Source of the DNA: Peromyscus leucopus
Taxonomy: Eukaryota > Chordata > Mammalia > Rodentia > Cricetidae
DNA length: 64,000 nt
Direction of reading: 5' to 3'
Assembly: GCF_004664715.2 (NCBI RefSeq)
Contig: NC_051069.1
Coordinates: forward strand, 69,462,647 to 69,526,646
Within the stretch, counting starts at the first letter, position 1. Each line of letters starts with the position of its first letter. The notes beneath the pieces are model-generated. The model saw only the letters and a list, made by a program, of their open reading frames with translations. It was not told the DNA's origin and ran no database searches. The position numbers and the translations under genes are program-made. Below are positions 55,445 through 64,000 of the stretch, one piece after another.

Positions 55445-56640
55445 TCAAAGTATCTTAATGTAATGTCTAGCATGTGGTGAAGAGTTTGTGATGCATATGA
55501 TTTGGTTTTCTTTTATTAGCTGAATACCTGTTGTGAGGAAAAATTGTTTTATTTCCTGTTTTTTATCTAATGTGTGCATGTAAACCTATACTCACACCCA
55601 AGTTAGTAGAATTGAAAGGCATCTTGGTCTTGTCAATTATGAGGGAACTTGATTGCTGTCCCATTTCAAGCCTGTTTTGTGATAGCAATTCATGCAGGAG
55701 TTTGTATCTAAAATATGATTTGTGATCTTGTCTTTGAAAATCTGTAAGAAAAACCATATAACTAATCTTAAAAATTCGGGTTGTATAGTATTTGTAGTGA
55801 TTTTTTTTTTTTTAAATAGTGTCAGTTAGCCTTGGTCAGTAGCTCTATGCATGAAATGGTCATAGACTTAGCTTTAGACATTGAGTGATACCTGTAGGGT
55901 CTCAGTGGTCAGTCACCAGGACCAATACATACCGCCATCAGCCAGATGTGTAAGAGGGGTGTTATAGATCTTTCTCTCTTTTTTTAATGTTTTACACTAA
56001 AAATCAGTTGACCTCTGTATTTCCCCATCATAACCTAAACCTAAAGCAGTGGTTCATATATACTATGTGCTCAGTAAATGTTTATGAAAAATATGAATAA
56101 ATGAGCATAAATTCAAATTCTTCATTCAATTGATGTTATTTTTGGAGCTTGTTAATCTTGAGATGTTTTCTTATTTCTTTGTCCTTATCTGGATTTAGTA
56201 GTGTTTTCTAGCTATAACTTTTATTTTTTAGAAAACCAATGTGTTCACAATAAATTTCAATGCTAATGTTTAATTAACATATGATACCATATAATAGTAA
56301 TAAAACAAAACCCATATTTTCCATAATGAACTGAAGAAGAATAACCTGAAAATATTTTTAGGAAGGTGTTTTCAGAGGAAGTTGAGGAATAAAGGGGATC
56401 TTGCTTAAATGTGTTAAGGAATTTTGGCGTACAAATAATCTCTTGTGGGACAGAAGTGCTGGGTGGAGGAGAGCATTGGGTGCATGCAACACGCACCAGC
56501 TGTGGCCAACTGTTAGTGCCCAGTTTTCTCACGGTGTCTGGGCACCAGGAAGCTAATAGCCCTGGGGTACACTGATACAGGTGAGAGAAGCTGCCAGTGG
56601 AAAGCTTTGTGCCAACGGTGTATGCCAGGGGCTACCAGAT
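55445..56640. other. Unique AT-rich sequence
   Basis: Nothing recognised. Confidence 0.5.
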
Positions 56641-56908
56641 ACAGGAGTAATCTCTTCAAATGGAAAATTTGATACATCTTTCTTCTCTTCACTGCCTCCC
56701 CCCTAAGGTCTGCTACCACAGGGGTTGGTACCCTTTCTGTTTATCCTTCTTTCTCCCAGTCATTTTCCTGTTAGACAGTAACTCCCTGAGGCCAGACATC
56801 GTCCTCTTTGTCCACTGTTCGCTTCTGAGCACCTAGTTATATGTGACACACAGTAGGTACTGAGAGAAACAGGAAGAATAAAGGTCTAAGCAGGCCTAGG
56901 AGTTTCTG
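56641..56908. repeat. Inverted duplication, left arm (presumed donor)
   Basis: Reverse-complementary to 57356-57580, with three mismatches in 225 aligned bases and one 43-bp segment (about 56820-56862) found only here. 56770-56865 looks like an L2-type 3' end ('actccctgaggccagac', 'cacacagtaggtactga'), and the extra 43 bp belongs to that old repeat, so this arm is ancestral. Confidence 0.97.
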
Positions 56909-57333
56909 CTTGTTCTGCTTAATGCTTCTTTCTTTTTTTAGTTATTTGGTTCTTTCAGCCCAACATCAAAATTCTTCTAGCTTCTGCTTAGTGTGTAATG
57001 TCTAGCTAAGAAAGCACAAGGCATTGCTATACCTCATAACTCGACTCCTAGGGGTCATTGAAGGTACCGGTGACATGCAGGTGGTGGCTCACATTTTGTA
57101 GAATGAATCTGTCTGCCTTGCACATGGCAGACACTGTTGGACTCACCACTAGTCCAGGGGAAGATGAAGGTAGATGTGTTTGTGTTTATGACTCCTAACT
57201 GCCAGTAAGTTGTTTCCTAGGTAGGTGAAGGCCCCCTGGAAAGGCCAGGCGTGCCTTCTGTAGCTTCCTCAGCGCCTCTGTTGATTGCTTCTAGTGGTTC
57301 CTGGGGTGCTTACTCAGCAAATACAGCGGAGAT
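56909..57333. other. Spacer of the inverted duplication
   Basis: Unique sequence; with the flanking ID fragment it makes a 447-bp loop between the arms. Confidence 0.6.
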
Positions 57334-57355
57334 GGGGGGGGGGGGGCGCGCAGCT
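57334..57355 (+). mobile_element. ID SINE 5' fragment with G13
   Basis: G13 at 57334-57346, then cgcgcagctcag. The 'agctcag' is the first half of an ID/tRNA A-box; 'tggcgcac' follows after the inserted arm at 57579. Confidence 0.6.
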
Positions 57356-57580
57356 CAGAAACTCCTAGGCCTGCTTAGACCTTTATTCTTTCTGTTTCTC
57401 TAACAGTGGACAAAGAGGACGATGTCTGGCCTCAGGGAGTTGCTGGCTAACAGGAAAATGACTGGGAGAAAGAAGGATAAACAGAAAGGGTACCAACCCC
57501 TGTGGTAGCAGACCTTAGGGGGGAGGCAGTGAAGAGAAGAAAGATGTATCAAATTTTCCATTTGAAGAGATTACTCCTGT
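57356..57580. repeat. Inverted duplication, right arm (inserted copy)
   Basis: Inverted 225-bp copy of 56641-56908, 98.7% identical, lacking 43 bp. It sits between 'agctcag' and 'tggcgcac' of an ID SINE. Shared bases at the joins are cag (left) and t (right). Confidence 0.95.
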
Positions 57581-57640
57581 GGCGCACATTTGCCTACCCA
57601 GTGTGAGGCCCCGGCCTGATCCCAGCACGATCTACATAAA
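57581..57640 (+). mobile_element. ID SINE 3' fragment
   Basis: 'ggcgcacatttgcctaccc', 'gtgtgaggcccc', 'gatcccagcac': the middle and B-box part of an ID element, continuing 57347-57355. Confidence 0.65.
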
Positions 57641-57875
57641 TACATAGTTTTCCGTTAATGATGGTGTCTTCCCCAGTGACTTTGGGAATGATGTTGACAA
57701 CTTTAAACTCCCACAATGAATGCCAGCAAAGCTCACTGACTTCTTTGCTCAGTATTCCTGCAGCCAGACTTCCTTTTAGTTTCCATGAGTTTAAGGCATC
57801 TCTTGTGGTAGTGCTGGGAATCGAGGCTGCCCTTTTATGGATCACTTTGTAGAGTGTTTTGTTGGTTTATTTATT
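57641..57875. other. Unique sequence
   Basis: An 83-residue minus-strand frame (57594-57845) has no domain I recognise. Confidence 0.45.
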
Positions 57876-57877
57876 TG

Positions 57878-57991
57878 ATTATTTGGAGAAAGGTCTCATT
57901 ATGTAGCCTAGGCTGGATTTGAGCTTGTGGTGATTGTCCTGCCTCAGCCTCGGAGTGCTGAGATTGTAGCTGGGAGCCATCTTGCCTGGTT
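57878..57991 (-). mobile_element. Old B1 SINE
   Basis: 'gagaaaggtctcattatgtag...cctcggagtgctgagattg'. Confidence 0.7.
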
Positions 57992-58079
57992 TACAGTGCC
58001 GTGAGGTACTCTGCACATGTGAACATGCTTCGTAAGAATGAGGGCTGTCAGGAAGGGTTTCCTGAAAGATTTTCTTTTA

Positions 58080-58279
58080 TAACTCTTTACTTATTTACCG
58101 TGTGTGTATGTTTGTGAGTGTACCCACGTAAATGTGCCGTGGCCTGCATGTGGAGGTCAGAGGACGGTTTTCAGAACTCAGGTCTCACATTCTTCCACAA
58201 TGTGGGTTCTGGGAGTTGAACTCTGATTGTCACCATTGGTAGCCATCCCCTTTACTTACTGAGCCTTCTCACCAGCCCT
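58080..58279 (-). mobile_element. B3 SINE
   Basis: 'gtggaggtcagaggacgg...gagccttctcaccagccc'. Confidence 0.85.
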
Positions 58280-58609
58280 GACAGATTTTCTGAGAATCGC
58301 TTCACTACAGATTTAGGGCCGTGATGAAGAAGCAGAGTTAGATATGTGTCTTGAACCTTGCCATCTTCACTGGAAAGTTGCAGAACATGGTTTAAATTGA
58401 GAAAGCGATTTGAATAGTTCAATTTACCATTCTATTTTTGGATTTGTGCTTTGCTGTGTGATTTTAACATTTTCAGAATTTTTAAAAGGATAATTATTCC
58501 TAAATGATCACCACTGTCCATTTCTTTATGTGTATAGAAGACTGCTTTCAAATTATTAGTGGTTTTAAGGAGAGGATATGGGGGGCGGCAGGAGAGGTAT
58601 GACAAGTGT

Positions 58610-58780
58610 CTATTAGAGTGGTGATCTCAGTTTTATGTCACTTAATCCCCACAGCAATTCTGTAAGGTAAGTGATACTCTCCCACCACTGAGATAAGGGT
58701 AAGGATAAGATCGGGGAGGCAACTGGCTTAGAGCAGTCGGTGGTGGAGCAGAGTTTCAAGCCTTGGTTTTAGGAGAATTC
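58610..58780 (+). mobile_element. MIR SINE
   Basis: 'gtcacttaatccccacagc', 'ctgtaaggtaagtgatac', 'gaggcaactggcttagag' follow the MIR order. 58830-58930 may be a further ancient mammal-wide relic. Confidence 0.72.
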
Positions 58781-58784
58781 AACT

Positions 58785-60820
58785 CTTTCTAGTCTGTCAT
58801 CTGTTTCCTCTCCTGAGTGCTGTGAGCAGTTCATTCATGCACCAGTGACTGTCTAGTTGTGTACATCATGCTAGTCCTTAGAGCGAGCAGTAAATAAATG
58901 GTGTATGCCCTGATGGAATTACAGTGGCACAATGAGATGGATGTTTTATCAGGATTGGTGCTAGTCTGAAGATTGGCAAGAGTAGAAGCAGGTAACCTCT
59001 GTAAGAGTAACTGCAGAAACCTCTGTGAAGGCAGTGTTAGTCTGGACTGTCAGAGGAGATGCAGGCGAGTGGGAGGATGTGGGATGTCTGTGGCAGGTAG
59101 AATTGGTAAAGTTAAGGGGTGATGAGAATTTGGAAGGAGTTGGAAGAATTGAGAATGACTCCAGGTGTGATTTGGATTGAGTGATGTTGCCTTTACTAAT
59201 GCAGGGAAGAGCAAGGCGGGATCCAGACCAGAATAATGATGACAATGTATCTGCTAGTTATGTTATATTCCAGTAGGCAGGCAAACATCTGGGAATTCCA
59301 TGGGAATCTGGCATGATGAGAGCAGTTTGAGTATGCTCACATACAGATGGTATATGATGTCATGGGAGTGTCTTCAGTTATCTAGGGAAAGCAGACATGC
59401 ATATAAGGCAATAGAAGCCTAAAGCAGAGTTACCAATTTACCTTCTGTGGAGAATCTTTGTTTTATTTGTTAACTTAGAATTACATGTAAATGTAGTAGC
59501 CCTTCCTACATAGAGAAGGCAGCTCATTCTATAGCCAGTGCATAGGAAAGATTAACCACCAAGCACACTGCAAGATGCCAACACCTGAAGAGCTTTCAAC
59601 TGGACGATGTGTCTCTGTGTGACTCTTGTGAGGGACTACATCTCAGAGTCCACATGGGATCTTTGATGGAGCTCCCAGATACACAAAAACAAACAGTATG
59701 TTACATAAATCACCTGTTCTTTAAGTATAGGTGAATAGTGAAAGAATTAGGTTCCCATTGAGATACTGAAAGTAGAACATCTAGGTTCAACTTGCTGGCA
59801 GATTGAATCGTACATTAGTTTTATAATATTGAAGCTCCTTAAAACAAAACATTTTGGGTAGCTTGTGCCCTTTGGGTTACTTAGCAGGCAGAATTATAAA
59901 TGTTAACATCATAGAATACCAAGAGTGAAAGCCTTATAGGAATAGTTAAAAATGGGATGTCTTCAGTGGGCACTACCTAGAAACCACTCAAATATAAGAT
60001 AACTGGTAAACAGTGTAATGCTCAGTAGACCCACCCAGCACTTTGGTTGACTGTGCTGAATATAGAAATGCTTTTTAAATGAAGGAAGCCAGACACAAAA
60101 GAATGCAGACCGTATGATCTCATTTCTATGAAGTTCAAGAACAGGCAAAAACTGAGGACATCGGAGATGATGCCTGAGCAAAGGGAGGCGTGGGAACTGT
60201 ATGGGGACAGAGATGCTCTGTGAACCGAGGAGGGTGCTTCTTAGATGGTGCATTCATCTGTCCAAACTCGTTAACTTACATACTTAGATTTGTTCACTTC
60301 ACTGTGACTTTTAAATAAGCAGCAAATTAAGAAAATGAAAACATATGCTGAGCAGTTGTGTGGGAATGAGACTGGAGAGTACCTGCTGTCTCAGACTGGG
60401 GGAACCCACAGGAAGCCTCCCCCACAACCCTTCAGGTCCAGAATGAGTTCTTTTTACACTGTGTTAACTTTGTACCATAGATATCTATTCCTACAAGAGT
60501 ACTGAGCAACTCCACATTCCTTGAGGTGGTATTCTAAGTGACCTTCAGATCACAGGTGTAAACTGTGAGCATTTCCATTTCTGAATGTACTCTGGTATAC
60601 TCACAGCTGAAGGAGGGAGGTTACAGGACTTACCTGAGGATGGAGCAGCCTCTGCCTTCCTTATCTAAGGTGGACAGAGGACAAGAGGTAGCAAGATGGG
60701 GGGAGGGGAGGGGTAGCAGGTGTTTTTATGACTTGAGATTTACATGTGCATGTATAAAGGAGACACGGTTTAAACAACATCTTCACAGTTATTCATGTTA
60801 CTTTTTTTTTGTTCCTTTGA
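58785..60820. other. Unique intronic sequence upstream of exon 2
   Basis: About 2 kb with no recognisable rodent SINE, directly 5' of exon 2. Nothing else identified. Confidence 0.5.
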
Positions 60821-60824
60821 ACAG

Positions 60825-61056
<232 letters not shown>

Positions 61057-62374
61057 TAGATATTCCTGTCATGGTGGAGAAACCAAATGTCTGGTAATGT
61101 CATTGAAGTTTTGGGCTGACTTCCTTGGTTACATGGGAAGTGTGTACTACGAGGAAACAGGCTCCTGCAATAATCAGGAACCTAACATTTTTAGTTGTGT
61201 GATAAAAGCCAATCCGTGGCAGCATTGTTATCCCATATGCCACACTATTATAATCACTGGTGTGGCTGTGACGTAGTCAATGTGTGATGAAGCAACCGTG
61301 GACGATGTGACTGCTGCTATGATGTCAAGTTCTTCTTGGGAGTTTCACCTTTCACATCTTCTCTCCTTTTCCTTTTTTTTTTCTTTTGTTTACTTAAACT
61401 TACTTACTTAAACTTATATTGTATAGAATTTGGGTAAATATCCTTGTAGTAAGTAAAGACATTTGACTCTTAAACCTCCTATATATTGTTTTGTTATGAT
61501 AATGTGTAAAATATACTTTAATTCTGTACATACATTATTTACTTCCTTTTATAAAATCTTAGACATAGACTAGTCAAGATTCCTAAGTGACCAGGAGTTG
61601 TGATTTGCTTACAGCCAGGCCTCCAATGTAGGCATGTATCTTTCAGTTTTCATGAGATTGGCTGTTTCTTGGTACCATAGCCTCACAGTTTTAAGTCTAA
61701 CAAATACTACTATTAAACATTTCTTCTGACTAAATACGTGCATGTAATTTCTGTTTACTTCAGGCTCTGCAAATATCCATGAATAATTTACATTCTACCA
61801 ATTCGTGGTTAACTAATGCCATATGACTGCCATCCTTCTGGGAACCTTAGAAAAACAAGGTGGATCTCTCATGAGGTCTGTTCAGAGAGAAGACTATTCT
61901 GTTACTGTAAACAACCCAGGAACCAGAATGCATAATATATAATGTGCCATGTTAGTGGAGGCCAATTAAAAATGCCTTCAGGAAAGGAAAGATAAAGTGT
62001 TCTCATTTTCCCTCATTAGTGGTACCTGTGTGTACTTACAGCACACCACCTATTTTAAAAGTCGGTTTTTGAAAGTTCACACACAGTAAGTTTTGAAAGC
62101 TTTTGCCTTTTGCTTAACATGTTTTATAAGCACAGCAAGCTAAAAGGCCAGAATTAAGTGAGGGCTGTACCTCCTGAGTCTGTTCTGTTGAGGTCTGTCA
62201 CATCTGTAGGTAACAGAATAATTCAGTTTAAAAATAAAAGAAACTTGATTTAAGGGTATGTGCTTTTGTTAAATATTTTACATATTTCAATGTGTTTGAA
62301 CTATGTCATATTAGTGTTAATAAGATATATGCATAGAACCAATAGAAGTACATTTTAGTTCAATTATTTTTGGG

Positions 62375-62388
62375 TGCATTTGTTTATT

Positions 62389-62439
<51 letters not shown>

Positions 62440-62557
62440 TTGTGTGTACATGTGCATATGTACATGTGGAAGTTGAGAATTGGTTCTCTTCTTCCACCCT
62501 GTGGGTCCCAGGAATTGAACTCAAGATCTCAGGCTTTGAGCCATCTCAGCAGTCTGG
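62375..62557 (-). mobile_element. B3 SINE with (TG)n tail
   Basis: (TG)20 at 62393-62433; 'tgtgggtcccaggaattgaa...gagccatctcagcagtc'. Confidence 0.82.
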
Positions 62558-62648
62558 AAGCATAGTTTAAGTTATAGAGTCACATACATTTTATAAATCT
62601 ACAAATAAGTCTATAAACTGAAGTCTAAATTTTCTAAAAAAAAAAAAG

Positions 62649-62660
62649 CTATTTTTATTA

Positions 62661-62717
<57 letters not shown>

Positions 62718-62868
62718 GTGTTGCACAAAATCCTTTTGAGTAGAGATCAGAGGACAACCTGCGGGAGGTGGATCTCTTTCTTCATTACATGGATCCTAGG
62801 AGATTAAGCTCAGGTCCCCAGGCTTAATGGCAGGTGCCTTTATCTACTGAGCCATCTTGCTGGGCCCT
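62649..62868 (-). mobile_element. B3 SINE with (TG)n tail
   Basis: (GT)23 at 62663-62708; 'agatcagaggacaacctgcg...gagccatcttgctgggccc'. Second B3 of the same strand within 0.3 kb. Confidence 0.85.
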
Positions 62869-63446
62869 GGTTTTCTTTTTATAACAGAAAAACTTTCCTA
62901 ACAGAAAAATAAAAACTTTTTGATAATTTTTTTTAAATGAAACCTTTTGTTTCCTTAGGGGGAGAGAAAGTAGAGGCTGGTTGTTAATTTGGGGGCCTGA
63001 AGGAAGAGGGAGAGAGGCCTCTTCTGGATTGTCTTAGCTTACTGTTAACCTTTAGGGAACTCGGTTGCCCCTCCCCTGGAGCATTCATTGCTCGTCAGGC
63101 GTCTTTTTCATTGGCTATAGTTCCTGCCAGGTTAGGACTGGGCCTCTGTTGCTATGGCCCTGACGAGTGTACACACAGTTTTGTGATAGTAGCAGCTATT
63201 TCAGAATGGATTTTCCTACAGATTCATTGCTGTGAATTAATTGTTTTATGCTATCTTCTTCTACATCCTGTTCACTGTCTGGTTCATGTTGACCCAAGTT
63301 CCCTTTTGAAAGCGTGGCCTCTCCTCCAAACCTTCCACATTTATAACATTGAGGACACATGTATTAGATCTCAAAGAGTTAACTTTCAGAGTGTTGAGTT
63401 TAACAGTCTTGTGAGTTGGGTGTGACTTTGTTGTTGTCCTTTTGTG

Positions 63447-63523
63447 TTAGTGGTACTAGAGGTTGCATTCAGGGCATGACATATTTTACACAAGAACTTT
63501 ACCACTGAGCTATCCCCATACCA
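63447..63523 (-). mobile_element. ID SINE (diverged)
   Basis: 'gcattcagggcatgacat...ctttaccactgagctatcc'. Confidence 0.65.
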
Positions 63524-63641
63524 CTAACTTGGTTATAACTTTAAATTGGAATAGTCTTGGAAGCCTGGGTTTCACTTTTTAAACTATGATCATCTTAATG
63601 TATACAGTTTGCTTGTACACATAGAGTTACAGATTGTTTTT

Positions 63642-63722
63642 TATTTTGATCCTGGAGATCAGGCCAAGGTCCTTGTACATGTTGAGCATAAACTTTACCA
63701 CTGAGCTAAAACTCCAGCCCTG
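63642..63722 (-). mobile_element. ID SINE (diverged)
   Basis: 'ctggagatcaggccaagg...ctttaccactgagctaaaac'. Confidence 0.65.
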
Positions 63723-64000
63723 CGGCCATTGTCGTGAAAGAGCCAAACCACTTTTCTTAAGAGTTTAATTTGATACAGTTGGCAATGTCAACCAGAAGAG
63801 TTAATTGTAATTATTTAGAGGTATAAATTTATAAATAACTGTCAAGATAGCATGAATTAAAATTTAATTCGTGTTAGATGTAATTTGAGATCATTTGTTC
63901 TCTGTTACAAGATGCTATCTTAATTCTGCAGTGTCTCCCATAGCATTTTAAGTGATGAATGAGTGCAGGTTTATTTATGGGTTAATTTTTTGTGGAGACA

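Larger units (their letters stand above)
2304..60824 (+). other. Myo6: Myo6 intron 1 (about 58.5 kb)
   Basis: Bounded by the exon 1 donor at 2304 and the exon 2 acceptor ending at 60824. A very long first intron is expected for mammalian Myo6. Contents are listed separately: SINEs on both strands, L1 relics, LTRs, DNA-transposon relics, microsatellites and minisatellites. I found no convincing internal coding exon. Stretches not listed as repeats look like ordinary AT-rich unique or too-diverged sequence. Confidence 0.85.

Noticed and set aside
57594..57845. Minus-strand 83-residue open frame considered as a processed pseudogene
   Set aside because: No recognisable protein similarity, no poly(A) tail, and it overlaps an ID fragment.

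Overview
The window is mammalian nuclear DNA from a rodent, most likely a cricetid (hamster, vole or deer-mouse group). It is dense in B1, B2, B3/B4 and ID SINEs, which are rodent families. The youngest B1 copies carry the variant reading 'agctttgcgcctttcctgg', which I associate with Cricetidae rather than Mus or Rattus. The cricetid assignment is inference; the rodent assignment is secure. There are no bacterial-style genes, operons or CRISPR arrays.

One protein-coding gene can be supported: Myo6 (unconventional myosin VI), on the + strand, with only its 5' end present. Layout: 1-1560, SINE-bearing 5' flank. 1560-2460, a TATA-less CpG-island promoter with a one-sided array of GC boxes. About 2100-2303, non-coding exon 1 ending in a strong donor (CGG|GTGAGT). 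2304-60824, intron 1 of about 58.5 kb. 60825-60966, exon 2, holding 25 nt of 5'UTR and the first 39 codons, ending in phase 0 at AAG|GTGAGT. 60967-64000, the start of intron 2. Nearly all other open frames are chance frames through SINEs, microsatellites or minisatellites.

Intron 1 records retroelement history: about 60 SINE copies, mammal-wide MIR and hAT-Charlie-like relics, an old L1 at 37.7-39.1 kb, an Lx-like L1 3' end at 54.5-55.4 kb, several rodent dispersed repeats, and ERV LTRs including a solo LTR with a 6-bp target duplication at 24766-25171.

The most unusual structures are four. (1) A 98.7%-identical inverted duplication, 56641-56908 against 57356-57580, whose second arm sits inside the A-box of an ID SINE and looks like a templated insertion. 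(2) An old L1 in which one internal ORF2 segment of about 0.4 kb is inverted in place. (3) A two-level minisatellite at 21683-22255, with 20-bp monomers in 145/165-bp higher-order units and G-quadruplex potential on the minus strand. (4) An apparent minus-strand LTR whose upstream part carries three 48-49-bp tandem repeats. I found no undescribed multi-gene system; the novelty here is structural.
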